DNA from: Xiphophorus maculatus
Taxonomy: Eukaryota > Chordata > Actinopteri > Cyprinodontiformes > Poeciliidae
Reading direction: 5' to 3'
Length of the DNA stretch: 64,000 nt
Assembly: GCF_002775205.1 (NCBI RefSeq)
Contig: NC_036454.1
Location: 10,126,882-10,190,881 of the forward strand
The stretch's first letter is position 1. Each line of letters starts with the position of its first letter. Positions 25,915 through 39,290 of the stretch are shown here, piece after piece. The notes beneath the pieces are model-generated. The model worked only from the letters and a program-made list of their open reading frames with translations. It had not been told where the DNA came from and did not search any database. A program made the translations under genes and the position numbers.

Positions 25915-28900
25915 CTAAATGGGAGAATACATGGTAGCTGTTGTATGAATACGGACCACAACAGCGCAGAATATATCAGTGAATGTCAAAAAGGTTCACA
26001 ACAAAATGTCTTACACTTTTTTTATGTTTGTTAGTTGTTGTTTAAATGGTCACTTTTATGAAAAGAGTCTGTGTTACTTGGCTGCAAGAATCACCAATTA
26101 TACAATGTCCATTTATATAATCAAGCACGTCAGTGCCACAGAACGGGGTAAAAAAGGTTGAAAGGGGAATCACAAGGAGGGATATACAGATATAAGGACA
26201 CTGGGGATGATGTTCCAGTAGCTCTGTTCTGTTTTTGGCAGAATCTTGAAAAGCAAAAACACATATAATGCCAAAAAAATTTGCTCTTCTGCTCTCCATG
26301 CTCTCCAATTTGCTTAGTTTTTTTTCTGATTAAGATGGAAGGTCAGGGTGCAAATGTCCAGGGCTGTGGCCAACGCATTAAATGTAATTAACACAGTTCT
26401 GAGGTATTTTCTTCTGCTTTTATACATAGATTTACATTTTTGAAAAAAAAAAAAGCACGCAAGCAAGCGCAAGAACGGCAATACAAAAAAAAGAAGGGTC
26501 CCTCATTATCTTAAAGTGGATGTAAAATATCTGATACATTTTCTTTAATTACAACAGTGCAGACAGTAAAAGCCAGCTAAAAAAACAGCTTCTCCTGTTT
26601 ACAGTAATAAATCACATTTGTAATTAGCTCACAAGGTGATCATAAAGTTGGTCACCAGTCCAATACATACTTTAAATACGACTTAAGTGATTTTTTCAGG
26701 TGAAAGAAACTAAGAAGAAAAAAAGAACATTCCCAAATATTCGGAAACTGGAATGTACGTTAGATATTTCAGGTTTCTGAGTGTCCAAATGATCTTCTTT
26801 AAGGTTCTTTTTTATGCAACACCAATGTTACAATCACCTTTTGCTTGTTGTGAGCTAATATTTCTAGGGCGTTTGATTGATTACAGTCAAAAGCAATAAA
26901 AAGAAAAACATCATAAAGAAAAAAGGTTTCTAAGAATCAAGCAGTGCGAGCATGGAATTTACAAGCTGTAGTAATGTGATCTCTAAGATGAGATACTGCA
27001 TGAAATTTAAGGCTTCCTGCTTCTGCAGGCGACTAGTATGACTACGACTCTAACTAGGTTTAAGTTTCAGGATATTCCAGAGCTGGCCAAAGGTTTTAGG
27101 AGCCCAATGCAGAATGTGAGTTGGGAGCCCACTTACAGCTAAGACCATTACCCACTGACCGACATGTCACCTCAAATATGAGGTATATTTATGCAATATA
27201 TTATATGTCAAAACAAATGCATTTGAAAGCGCATGTAATGGTCTTTTAAATGACATCATCATTAAGGTTAAAATTGAATAAAGTTACAGCACTTTACAAT
27301 ATTAAACTGGGCAGCGTTACGCTCTTCCATTGTTACCCTGTTATTACAACAATTAGCAACTTTAACTGGTTTTCAAACTTGTAGCTGGAACATAGTTAAA
27401 TTGGGTGTTATTTCAGTCCCAGATCCAAAGTTCAAACATCAAAGCAAACTGAGACTCTCTTGAGAGCCTCCTGCTGGCCTGGATGTCTTCAGCAGCAACT
27501 CAGTTGTTCCCTTACGCCTTGGGCCAGCTCTGGGGTTGCGCCACAGCAAGCAAACTAGGTCTCTTCTAGTGTTTGAGCTTATTTGATAAGATTATCTTTC
27601 CTCCCAGGCTTTTAGCGACAACTTACATAGGATTAAATCGTTCAGTCACTTTTCTCTTAACTTGCTTTCCAAAAAATACTTTAAAAATGCGAGAGAAAAA
27701 AAATCAAGAACACAAGAACAAAAAAATCAGCGACAAAGACAAAAGTCATGCAAGTTCTTCCATTTCCAAGTCCTTTCTGCTTCCTATAGCTGGAGTGATG
27801 TAGCTGGTGAGGGAAACATGGGAAGAGTTGGGATGAAGGGACACTTTCAGGAGAGGGTATTTGTTTTGGAAAAACAAACAGGGAACATTGTCTCTTGCTT
27901 GGATGGGGTGGGGGGAGGAGGAGTTTTATTTCTCTTGTTTCATATTTCACTTTTTGTTTTCTTACTTACAGTTGCAAGATCCTGTGTGCTTGACTTCCAG
28001 CAACACCCCCATAGAACAAGCAGCCTGCTTCATGGCACATTCGCTGGGATATGTGGTGTTGTCGCTGGCGCACACCGACTCGTCCGTCCTGCTCTCCGGA
28101 CAGGACTCGTTGCAGAGCGAGCAGCGACCCCGGCTCATCCGAGCGTCCCACAGACACTTCTTCCCTGCGCTGCACTCGATGTCCTCACATGACTTGGCCT
28201 CTGGACAGAGAGAAGAGGAAATCAACAATTGGGGCGACCTCCAAAAAATTTTGTAATGCATGGTCAGAAGGGGACTATTGAAAATATTGAAGGGTGAGTG
28301 AGTTCAAAATGAAATCAAAAGCCACAGCAGAATTTTGGAGGTTTTATTATGCTTTTGTCATGAATTTCTGGGTTGCTAGAAGTGAGAGGCCCAAGGGCAC
28401 TATCAGAAAATTATCATAGGGGAGGTCAAAGGAGGGTCACCAATAACCCTGAGGAAAACACAAAAACAAGTGGCATAGCACAGTCTCAGAAGTTGCACAA
28501 TACTATTGTTCCATGTAGGTAGTGAGGGTAGGTGGAGCCAGTGGTGATTGACAAAAGAGAAAGGAAAAAAAGGAAAGACAAAAGAAAGATAGAAAGGCAA
28601 AGAATAAAAAAGAAACAGAGACAGACTAAAAAAAAATAAATATGAAATACATGATACACCGCGAGAGTGTTTTGGACACAAATTGTCAAGATTGATAAAG
28701 AAAAAGAAAAAGAGATAGAAAGATCAGTCCTGGGTCACACCTTGCTTAAGATCAGCAAATCTAATTTGACCAATTCAAATTTTTGTGAAGATTTTATTTT
28801 CTTTTAACACAAAGAACCGAATGAAATGTTCCCAAGCGGAAGTTACAGTTTTCAATCAAACAGGAAATTAACATTTCAAAATTCTGTGATATTTGACCAA

Positions 28901-31900
28901 TCAGCAATCAGAGCCAATCAAGACATCCAAATAACTGGTCAATTGATTGTCCTCGCCTTATTAAAATAAATGCTGATAAAATAACATTTATAGAGTGTAG
29001 TGGGATGGATTACTGACAAAGTGGCAGTCTTTAAATAGACAGTTTACTCTGAATAGTTCTCAAGCTGGATTAGAAAAATCAGCAGCTTTTCTTGGTTTAC
29101 TATGAATGAAATAGAAATACAATCCAACCTTATAGGGTAAATAGTTATGAAGGGAACAGAAAATTGCTTCAAATTAGCATTTTCAGAGTACAAGACTTAG
29201 ACTGACTGCTATCTGGATAGGAAATGATTTGGTTAAAATCTTGAAGTATGTCTTCATGGCCCCCAGCACTCTTCCTTCCTCCCCTCTCCTCCTCTCTCTC
29301 CCTTATGAGATAGAGTTGCCAACATCAGGAAATAATAAGATGTCTATCATTTGTTGAGCAAACACAAGCAACTACCAAACACCCCCTCTGCCCCCCTTCC
29401 CTCTGTCTAACCCCCTCCCAACTGGAATGTTGGCAGTGAAAATACGCAGTTGGAAGAGAATAATGCACTGAAAGCATGTTCAAAGTCAGAGACTGTGGAG
29501 GCGCAGCGAGGGTGTTAAATCTCACGCTCTCACGTCTCCGGTTGCACACTTACTGATGCATTTTCCGTCATATGCCACACCGATTGACCTGCCCAAGAGA
29601 CAGGTGGCCTTTCTCAAGTGACAGGCGCTGGCGTAGGTGATCCCGTCGTTCCCACACAGGTAGTGCTGAGACGACGCCACATCGGGGCAAATCCGATTAC
29701 ACGTCACACAGTATGCGTTGTTAGTCTGGTCCACGACGCAGGTGGTGGTTCCCGGGCACAGGACACCGAGGCAGGTTTCTGCCGTCACAAAGAAAGGGGA
29801 AAGATGTTACAGGAGATGAAGAGGAGAGACAGCGGTCAAGTCTTTCAGACAGGACTGAACAAAGGTTGTACAGGGTCTGAAGCAAAGTCTGATTTAGGAA
29901 CCCAACAGCCACCGCTGCTGCACCAAGCAAATACGTTAACAAGTTTTAGCAACAATATTAAAGCAACGATTTAGCAAAGTTTAAGCTGTTTTAGCAAAAC
30001 AATAAATTTCCTGATATGAAAAATAGGTCTTTGCATTAAAATCCTTCACTTAGTTTGAATTGTTTGCTTACATAAACTGCAATTAGTCCATAAGAAAAGA
30101 CAGCATATGATTTTACTAATATCTACCATGAGGAGGTCGCTTCTAGTTCTCAGAGATATCAGAACCACAGTCAGTGGGAATAGAGTATATAAAGTTTTCA
30201 GATAATAATATGGAAAATGACTGAATTAATTATAATATGAGGGTCACAAAGGTCACATGTTCCCATTTATGAGTGATTATGAAAGCTTCTCTATATAAGG
30301 ATTACATATTTATTAATGTTTATGATATTGCAACTAAATATTTCTGCTAACTGTCCATTTCCCAAGTGGCTGATTAGCAGATATTTTCCTGCCACAGTGA
30401 GGTTCATTGTGCTACTACAAGACTTTTCAATGAAACAAAGTTTTTAAAAATAATTGAATTGGTCAATATTTCAATTTCAAATCATTTATTTATTTTATCC
30501 AAACTCACCACATCCTACTAAATTTACTTTTGAAGTGTTTTGGTCAATCAATCAGAGAGGGTTGTCATAGTGAATCTGTGTTTGCTGCTTGTCTATCTTT
30601 ATGTGTCAGATTGTTGACATGATATGTAAATACTTAGCTGCAAAGCAGAGATTGCCATCCCCAGTACAGAAGAAAAGACAAGCACCAAACTGTCAGCTAC
30701 TGACAGCGTGCGTGGGAACAACCCCAGCTCAGACGCAGGCACCACAAATGATCAAATTGATAGAATAAATTACAAATAAATTCTTAATCGAAATAATAAA
30801 GCACATACAGTACAACGCACATTACTTTAAAGCACAATAAAGTAATGTGTTAATTATGTTTGCATGTAATTTAAATTAATTGGTTTGAAAACTTAAGAAT
30901 TAAGACAGTCTGTCCTTAACTTCAACCTCCGAATATTTAGGCTAGTTCCATATAAAACTGAGAAAAAAGCATTCACTTATGAGAGCTATGGTCAGCAGAA
31001 GAGTAAAATTCAACTCTTTTGGACGCCCCCTGCTGGCCTGGCACGTCCTGTAGCGGTGGCTTAGTTTGGTTATGCCTTGGTCATGCCAGCACCTCCAAAA
31101 ACTTTTCAAAAGGGGTGAACATATGGGAGCCCTGATAAGTTTGGAAAGTCAGACCAAAACCATACAGAACAGCATAAGTTTTATTAAGCTGTAATCATAT
31201 ATAAGTAAAAAAGCGATTACTTATTTATGTTAATATTTCAAATTGGCACGCTACTATGCCCATAACAATTACATGGGCATAAATATATATATATTTTTTT
31301 AGTAAATAAATGTTGCCAATGATTGAACTGCGTTCTCTCCGATCGAAATTCTATTAATAATTTACATTGTAGACTATCTGGCTTGGCGGGAAGCTATCAA
31401 ATTCAGTCCCGGCAGGCTCCCCCTTAGTGGTGCGGCTGAGTTAAGTCATTTTTAAATGTGACTTAGAATCACATATGTTTGACTTACTTTTGCATTTTCC
31501 TTGGTACTGCACGTCCAGGTCGGGCTGGCCTTTGCATTTCGCCTTCAGGAGTCCGCATTCATCTTTGTAGGTCTTGCCGTCTGAGCCGCACACCGGACCT
31601 TTCCAGGTGATGTTGGAGCAGTCTGGAGCGCAGACGCAGCGCGGCTTACCTTTCCTGTTCATCTTGCACCTTTTACCGGGACCGCAGTCGACATTTTCGC
31701 AGCTTTCTAAAAAAAAGAGAGAAAAAAGTTTTTATTAGATTCTGAAGAGGGTCTTAGCTGTAAGCTTGAAATATTTCGACTGCTATAATTTACGCACGCT
31801 GGCACGCGCCAATCAGATCGTCTGCGTGCATTTTATGCTTATTATGAGGAAAAACAAAGGAAAATGAGTGCACCTCCACCTTTGCACGGTATGCAATTAG

Positions 31901-33284
31901 GAGCTCCGCCATTGAAGATCATCCACCTAAAGAGCGTGCTGTTGGGGACGTCCTCCTCGGTCCAGGACGTCCCCAGTCTCCCGCTCCGACAGCACTCCTC
32001 TCGGGTCATCCCAGGCATGTACAGCACCTGGCACCTCCCGTTCTTCCCCTGTTGCAGCCAGCAGTTTCCAGCTGCAAAGGACAATTCATTATTAACTGGG
32101 ATATCGCACGTTGAGTGTCTAACCACTGACCCAGACGCACCAGACACACACACACGCAGACCGCATTATCCGAGACGCGCCCTCCCTCCTCTTTCGCCCT
32201 CCCGGCGGTATTTTGTCTGATTTTTTCTTTTTCCCCTCTTTCTTGCTAGACAGTTAACACTTGCCTATTCCAACTGTGACTGACAGCCCTTACAATGCAG
32301 CCACGAACCTCAAAAAAGTGAGAATATTCTTTTGAGGGGGTGGTAGGGGGGTTCTTTTATTCCCGGAGTCTCCTTGTTACCACCGGACAGAAACTGGAGC
32401 GTCTAGACGGCGAAAACCACAGTCTTTAGGTATATAGGCTGCAACAAGACTGAACACACCGCCTTCTACTTTAACCCAGACATGCATATCCGCCAGACAT
32501 TGACACGCTCATTGACAAAACACAGATAAATGTAATTTATAGGATTTTTAAAAATCCTAAATTGGTTAGTGGCACAGGAAAATAATTTATCCAGGCACAA
32601 GTTGAACGTTTAAAGCGACACAGACACGCATGACATTGTGTGTCTGGAGGTTTCTTATATTAAGTACAGATTTCTACTCGATTGATTTGAAACATAAACC
32701 CCGCAAATGACAGAAAAGTCCGCCCTGTTCTTGCTTTTGTCACAATCCAAAATCTAAATTTGCGATTTGGCGCACAAAGCTGGAAGGGTGTGTGCGAAAA
32801 AAAAAATTCTAAATAAATACTTCACCCATTAACTCAGACCGAATAGGAAGAAGTTTGCTGTATAATAGAGAAAAACACAATGAAGTTCAAACTGTTCACG
32901 AAAAATCGTCTTTAAATTGTCTTTGGATAAATTTGGCACAGACGCCTGCGTCTGTGCGCTCGGAAAGGGCTGCAAAACTTGCAATTTCTCACTTTGAAGT
33001 GTCCCACACTATAACACCTGTTTTATATATGCCGAATGCACGCAACGCCTGCAGAATAAGTTTCAATAATACAGGGGGAAACGAGAACTCTATGAAAAGT
33101 TTTCAATAACCCGACACCCGCGCGTTTTTGCGCATGACAGCAAAGTTTAAAGAGAAAAAGGAAACAGAAAAGGAAATAAAAAGAGCTTACCTTGAACTTT
33201 TTGATCTTCCATGAGATGGCATAGCCATAAGAAGAAGAAGAAAAGAACACCGGGGTGAAGGTGGTGCTGGAGCATCCCAAACAT
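25826..33284 (-). CDS. fst: Follistatin, complete, 6 exons (long isoform)
   Basis: Secreted glycoprotein that binds activins, myostatin and some BMPs and blocks receptor access. Exons in order: 33191-33284, 31880-32071, 31488-31706, 29554-29778, 27970-28200 and 25826-25914. The product is about 349 aa (human 344). Its parts are a signal peptide with a Phe/Leu-rich core, an N-terminal domain ([20 protein letters not shown]), three Cys-rich follistatin domains, one per exon 3-5, and an acidic tail ([15 protein letters not shown]). The first follistatin domain has a basic run ([12 protein letters not shown]) at the site of the human heparin-binding segment. Every splice junction is phase 1 out / phase 2 in. 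The start MFGML was chosen over the in-frame ATG 48 bp upstream because fish follistatins begin at this point. Confidence 0.98.
27962..28200 (-). other. fst: Possible short follistatin isoform by intron 5 read-through
   Basis: If intron 5 is not spliced, the frame continues from GSCN for two codons (Cys, Lys) and ends at TAA at 27,962-27,964. Mammalian FST288 arises by a similar use of a stop right after exon 5. The position of this stop would allow a tailless form here. Its use is inferred from sequence only. Confidence 0.45.
27970..28200 (-). CDS. fst: fst exon 5: follistatin domain 3
   Basis: It encodes [20 protein letters not shown] to [10 protein letters not shown]. It is the third follistatin domain, with [19 protein letters not shown]. 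The donor is GTAAGTAAG. A stop codon occurs at once if the intron is retained (see the short-isoform entry). Confidence 0.97.
29554..29778 (-). CDS. fst: fst exon 4: follistatin domain 2
   Basis: It encodes [20 protein letters not shown] to [11 protein letters not shown], with a Kazal-like [20 protein letters not shown]. The donor is GTAAGT and the acceptor GGCAG. This is the second activin-contacting follistatin domain. Confidence 0.97.
31488..31706 (-). CDS. fst: fst exon 3: follistatin domain 1
   Basis: It encodes [19 protein letters not shown] through [11 protein letters not shown]. The ten-Cys follistatin domain includes the Kazal-like [19 protein letters not shown]. The basic cluster corresponds to the heparan-sulfate binding site of mammalian follistatin. 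The donor is GTAAGT. Confidence 0.97.
31880..32071 (-). CDS. fst: fst exon 2: N-terminal domain
   Basis: It encodes the follistatin N-terminal domain from [13 protein letters not shown] to [11 protein letters not shown], the segment that packs against activin in known structures. The acceptor is TGCAG. The donor is a weak GTGGAG, and reading it gives the split Glu codon that starts follistatin domain 1. Confidence 0.96.
33191..33284 (-). CDS. fst: fst exon 1: signal peptide
   Basis: It encodes [20 protein letters not shown] followed by [11 protein letters not shown]. This is a short polar N-region and an uninterrupted hydrophobic core, a typical secretion signal. The donor is GTAAGC. A second in-frame ATG lies three codons downstream of the chosen one. 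Confidence 0.95.
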
Positions 33285-33390
33285 AATGGATGTAGGCAAA
33301 GTGAAGCACGTATTGGACACAGGCGAGCGCAAAAGTAATCTGCTTAAGGTGGCAGTGTTGAATAAGTGTCAGTCTGAGAATGCAGCCTCT

Positions 33391-33405
33391 CTTTTTAAAT
33401 CTATA
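33391..33405 (-). promoter_or_regulatory. fst: Candidate fst TATA-like element
   Basis: The minus strand reads TATAGATTTAAAAAG about 107 bp upstream of the fst ATG. A start site roughly 30 bp downstream, near 33,360-33,370, would give a 5' UTR of about 80 nt. This is motif-based only. Confidence 0.4.
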
Positions 33406-33780
33406 AGGGGTCTCGGGTTGACTGTCTCTGGTGGGCGGTCTCCTCTTCTGTGGGGGTGGGGAGATTTTTTCTTTTTTTTTTTCTTCTTACCAAAGTTCTT
33501 TCAATCCCAATCAGGTGACACACAAACTTTCTCTTCCTGTGATCACCGAAGAACACGGAAATGTGTGTTGGAAAACGGAACAGGCTGGGATCATTGAAGC
33601 AGATTTGCTAGGAAACTTAAGCTAGCTGAAAAATGTGGCAGCAGATATGGATAGGAATTTTGATGGAATAATATTTGGGTCACCTTATGCATTTTTAGTT
33701 ATTAATAATAATTTTTTGGTAAATTGAATATTTTACAACAATATATTTTATTTTATATGTTGTATGCATTTATTATTAAG

Positions 33781-33901
<121 letters not shown>

Positions 33902-36284
33902 GAACGGCCTTTATTACTGCACAATGAAACAGACCGACAGCCAGCAGATATATCCGGTCCTTCTACCGTCATAATATTAAATGCACCACTTGGTGAAAAC
34001 TGATATTTCTTTCCATCAGCTGTGGGGACAAAAGTGCAAATCTGTTGGTGTGCGTTGCCTTCAGGAGCACATCCGAGCCTCGGACAATAATAGAACTCAT
34101 AGTAGTCTGCAGCCAGCCGCACTGCTAATATTAGATCAGACAGTTGTTTGGGTTTCTCTCCCGGGTCAAGCTTTTAAATACAATCAAACCTGTTTCCGAA
34201 GGCATCAGACGGAGGAGAACAGGGGTGTTGCATTTCATTGAATGAAACTCACATACACACGCACACAGAGGTCTCCAATCACACGGGCTCACACACGCTG
34301 AACTCCTTCAGAAAGTCCTTGCGCGACCTCTTCAGCGGAATTCTGGTCACAGCTTTCCTGTGTATAGAGCAAAGCGTTTGGCAGCGAGAACCAGACACCG
34401 GGGAGTTCATTATCCGTTTGTATACCCAGCAGCCAGGCAGAGGACGGTGTGATCTTTCTCTTCATCAACGCTACAATATCTCGGAAGTGTCTTTTATTTA
34501 AAGACATATTCATGCAAATGCAACAAAAACTATTAAAACGCGAGACTGCACCTGCAGAAGAGATGCGTACAGATTATGAAACATGCGTCAACTTGTTTAA
34601 TTCTTCAAGTATTAGTTTGTTTCACCTGCTCACCTTTTCAACTGCTTTTATTTGCTCATTTTTAAATAAATGTGCAGAGAATCCAGCGAATTCATTTCGT
34701 TCAGTTGTTCGATTTAATCAGCTTAAATAAATTAAGTTAGGATCAATTACATTTAAGCAACGTCGCAAATTTCAAACAAAAGTACAACTCAAGGACAGCT
34801 AGACAAAGATATGAGTCAGTTATCATGAAAAGATCACTTTGCAATTAGGAGAAAATAGAAACCATGAAATTAAAGAAAACATAGCAAAGTGGTAAAAAGC
34901 CAATAAAATCAGAGGGTTTTAAAAGTGTACAGGAAACCATTCAGTGAATGAATAAAAGCTCTTTCTATTGGGAGAGTATTGACTTGTGTAAGTGTCCCAC
35001 ATCAAAAGAGGAAGCTGATTCCACTCCAGAGGGAGCCAGAAAGTAAAAGCTGCCTGAAATTTAATAAGGAGAATGTCAAACAGACCTCCACCTTGGGAGC
35101 AGAATATGATGTTTGGTGATTAGCAACAAATATATCCTGCAGGTTAGATAGTGACAACATATTTAGGGCTTTGAATTTAAAGGGAGCCAGTGTAATGAGG
35201 GTGATAAAAGAGACATATGACCCCTTTTCAATAGTGTCACCACACTATTCTGAATCAACTTGAACTCTTTGGACACCTAATATCTAAATTTCAACAAACA
35301 AGTCTTCATGTAAGATTTAGATGAAGATGCACCTAGTGTCTGAGATACTGAGCAAGTGAAGGAAAGTAGTTTTATAGAGATTCATCAAATTGTAGAAGGA
35401 GATGGGACAAATACTGGTGCATCAGAGGGACATGGGATTAAGTTTGTGATGATAAAACTAGACAAAAACAGAATTGAGGATCAAATATAACCAGTTACTT
35501 TGAAAACATGGATTGTTTCATATCATAAGGCATAAAAAGAAACCACTTTACTACAATTAAACTGCTGTCTTTCCAAAAGTTAGACCGACAGTAAACCATA
35601 AAGCAAAACCACCAACAATAAAGCAGACAGCCTACACACTTTTGGTAGCTTTACCACAGCATCTAATGCCACTGCTGAACCTTGAGGTTCCTTTGACTGA
35701 TTTTTGTTAACCTGTAATCTTAACCTGTAAGTCTCAGCAGGTGTCTGCTGAATATTTACATAAGGTGTATTAGGATTCAGTTTTCATGGTTTCCAACAAA
35801 GAATCATAAGAAGCGTAGACTAAGAATTTAGAGTGGAAATGACCACAAAAACAATGTGTGTTTGATCTTTTCACTACAGGAAATTCATTTATCCCAAATT
35901 TTGGTTTGACTAAACCAATCACAGGAGAAAGAAATGACATTTTGCTTAGAGCTCTCCAGCTTGACTTTGGACTGAAGAAATCATGAGTTCATAAGGATTC
36001 TTTTAGACTTCTGATGGAAGTTCTTTCCCAAGTTTTCTTTTTTAACTGTAGCCAGATGCATACTCAACATGAGAAATTGGTGCAAAGTCATCAACTTAAT
36101 GCAAACAATTGTTCACTGTCGCTACATGCGACAGCTACAGGAGACAATGCTGCAAGTAAATGACTCAATGGAGTCCACTGGGTTTGCAATGATAGAAACC
36201 TTTCTTCACCAATTTGGATCATAAACTGAACTTCATTCTTTGATAACTAGGTTTCATTTTAAATGCAGGCTGTCTGTATGACTG

Positions 36285-36375
36285 GATTGAACTTTTTATT
36301 TTTTAAATTTAAACATCTTGAGGTGGTATTTGTTGAAAATTGGCACTATGTGAATAAACTGAATTGAACTGAATT
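36285..36375 (+). mobile_element. LINE 3' tail fragment
   Basis: The sequence AAAATTGGCACTATGTGAAT followed by AAACTGAATTGAACTGAATT is the typical 3' end of fish L2/RTE-like elements, where GCACTATATAAATAAA-TTGAATTG repeats occur. It is a short 5'-truncated copy. Confidence 0.5.
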
Positions 36376-38759
36376 AATATGCTGGGACAGAAAATCCAAG
36401 ACCATTTCCCCAGGACATTATCACAGTCTCTCAAAGTAAAAAGGGAAGCTCAAATTACTTTATATCGTTTTAGATATAACAGTTCATATTACCAGATATT
36501 TTTATCCATATTTGCCCTGCATAAGAATGCAGGTCTAGATGTTTTGCACATAATTTACCTGGAGTACTGAATGAATAAGGTGAACAAAGCTTGGTGATTG
36601 ACTCAGAATATTTTGGGGGCCTGGAGAATAATTTCAGTTTCAAAAAGTAAAGAGAAACAAAGAATTTTAATCCAAGATTTTACATATTTACCACAAGTTT
36701 TCAGACTAGACTCCTGATCAGACTCATCTGGCTTGAAGAAGAAGTGAATCTTGTTTTCAGAGTGACCACAGTATTGTTGGATAAATATTAATTTTACCAA
36801 ATTAGTCCTAAGACTGAACATTTCAACTTTAATATAAAATATATTCATGAAAATTAAGTCAATCATGGCAACCGATGCAGACTTGCTTTTGTGTACCATG
36901 CTTCTTTAATTATACATTGAAATATTTTATCAGCAATCAATGTCAAAAACATCTAATCAGAAATTTTTAAATAAAAACTTTCGTTTGCATATACATGGCT
37001 GTGAGAAAACCTCTTGCTCCCTCAGAAATTTGTTTTGTTTTTGCTACCTTATTAGAGATGAATGTTTCTGATTATCAATCAGATTTCAACATTACATAAA
37101 ACTTATTTATACCTTAAAGGATAAAATATGTAATTAAATACAATTAATAATTTCTTGAAGAGAAAATAATTTTTTAATGTTTTTTTCTCCATTTATTAAA
37201 ATTTAAAATCACATAAAAACTACATTTTGTATTTACTCAGGAGAACTTTAGCTGACAGTAAAATTTACATGGTCTAAAGATTTCAGTGAATCCCGCCACC
37301 TCAAAAAAAAAAAAAAGTCATTAAGGGGGATAATTTTTCACATCACTGCAGAATGTGTACGAACAAGTAAGAGTGAGTCATGATTGGTCGTTACTGAGTT
37401 GACTCCAACTCCTGTCAATTCTTTCTCCAACACAGCAAACAAAGTATGCGCAAACAAAAGAGGAGGCAGTTTGTCCTCTGTGACCTCTTGCCTGAGACTT
37501 CATGACTGGATTGTACTGTATTGAGTTAAAATAAATTGGACTGATCTGAACTAAAATAGGACTGGATATGATTTTATATGACTGGATATGAATTAGACCT
37601 GTTTCTCTTTTGAAATGACATTTGCTTTGTATTACATTGAATTCAAACTATGTTTAAAAGGTTCTTTTCTTCAGTGCCCCAACAACCTGATTGTGCAAGA
37701 GCAGTCATCTGGACCCAGTACCGCATGTCAGCATGTGGATGTGTGACCATTTGTGACAGACAGATTTGCTCAAAAGCCATTTGAAATGCCATTATCATCA
37801 GAAAAGCTCTAGATCAGCTCAAATCCTTGGAGTATATTTTGTGTGCCTGTGTTTGTGGCACAAATGACTAATAAGACAAGAGACTTTGGAATGGTTTAGA
37901 GTTTGAAATACTTTCTGTAATCTGAACACATTTTTACTCTGCTGCAGGTGCAGGTGTCCATCATAAATGTGCAACTTGATTAATGCTGCAACGTTTATTT
38001 AGGTCCACATCAGGTGACAATTCCCAAACCTGGATAATGTAAGGTCTATATAAGGCAACAGCATATTAAATTGCTGAAATATGTTTATGGTTTTAGGTTT
38101 TTTTTGTTGGACCCCAGACTGTCAGAGACCCCTGACTGTCTGACCTCTGCTTTAAACACTTTCTAGTTGTTGCGGTTTTAGTGCTAGTTGTAGTGCTGAG
38201 ATGATGAACACCATATAAGCAAATGGAGTATCAGGGCTGCCACTCCTCAGATAGAAGGCACACTACATAAAAACTGTGGAATGGTGATTGAAAAATGCCT
38301 AATTGCATTTATCACAATAAATTTCAAAATTATTCCAATTTATTCTTAGAAATATATAAAGAATCTGCAAGATACATTAGAACCAAATTGGGGATTCCCA
38401 CACAGCTATTAGTTGCTGAATAACTATTAAAACTAAAGACTGAGGATCCACTGAAAATTGGTAGGTGATCCATTGAGTGGTTCTGCATTGTTCTGGTTCT
38501 GTATTAGGTCTTGAGTGGATTTTTTCCCTCCCTGTGTATGTCAGACATGTCTTTCATTTACTGTTCTGCTGTGGTAGTCTGTCTTGTCCACTTTCCTCAA
38601 TTCATAAACAAACTGCAAGGTAAGCTGTCATGGTTAGGTTCAAACACCTTAGAGGGGAAAATGAGTGGAAAAGACCTTAAAAACCATGGAAAATGCTGAC
38701 TTAGGCAAATTTGAAAAGTTGATAGGAAGGTTTATAAACTAAATGTTAAGAAAACAGAT

Positions 38760-39290
38760 GAAATTCAAAACGTCATGCTATGCTTTTCAATCATCAGTCC
38801 ACATGGATAAGAAGTTCCTGATGGAAACCAAGTGACACTCAAGCTCATTCTGGGGGCCCCTAGAATGAGCTTGAGCTTCCCATACCTGACATGGGAATAC
38901 CCATGTCAGGTATTCCCAGATTTAAAAAAAAGGACTACATGTTCTCTCCGAAAGGAGACATCGTGTTCAGAAGCTCAAACCATCTTAACTGACTCCTTTC
39001 TCCATCAAGGAGTAGAAGTCAGTTCTACTCTGAAGCTCCTCTAGACGACACATTTTGTAACCCTGGCTACTTCATGGAGAGAGTTCATTTCAGCTGCTCA
39101 ATTGTAGGATCTCATTTCTTCAGTCATGATCCATGCCTCTTGACTGTAGGTGATGGACTAGAAAATCAGAAGCTTTTCAATTTAGCTCAGATCTTTCCTA
39201 ACCTTGACCTGCAAGTTTTGCCAACATTACTGCAGATGTTGACTTGTACATCCATCCTCTGCTTCATTCAACTGTCACTTTGATACCCAG
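38760..39290 (-). pseudogene. Decayed LINE reverse-transcriptase C-terminal region
   Basis: On the minus strand the sequence resembles the common fish LINE 3' coding block, with stretches equivalent to RSQLRWFGHL and the phrase GGAGTCAGTTAAGATGGTTT. It also resembles the AAATGAGATCCTACAATTGA stretch that precedes it in intact copies. Stops and frameshifts are frequent. Two perfect hairpins interrupt it at 38,838-38,913. Confidence 0.5.
38838..38913. repeat. Two adjacent inverted repeats (hairpins)
   Basis: Arms CTCAAGCTCATTCT at 38,838-38,851 and AGAATGAGCTTGAG at 38,862-38,875 are exact complements. Only 6 bp later, ATACCTGACATGGG (38,882-38,895) pairs exactly with 38,900-38,913 across a 4-bp loop. 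Confidence 0.9.

Larger units (their letters stand above)
25915..33190 (-). other. fst: fst introns 1-5
   Basis: Introns lie at 32,072-33,190, 31,707-31,879, 29,779-31,487, 28,201-29,553 and 25,915-27,969. They hold no recognisable nested gene. Two stretches near 27,465-27,540 and 31,020-31,100 share a GC-richer CCTGCTGGCCTGG-type phrase and may be copies of one short repeat. A pyrimidine-rich tract lies near 29,270-29,420. Confidence 0.5.

Noticed and set aside
27662..28192. 176-codon plus-strand frame as a gene
   Set aside because: It runs antisense through fst exon 5 and its adjacent intron; the minus strand encodes follistatin domain 3.
29325..29549. Minus-strand frame next to fst exon 4
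   Set aside because: It is intronic, low in recognisable motifs and next to a pyrimidine-rich tract.
33285..33332. Upstream in-frame ATG as the fst start
   Set aside because: It would add 16 residues ahead of the signal peptide; fish follistatins start at the MFGML-like position.
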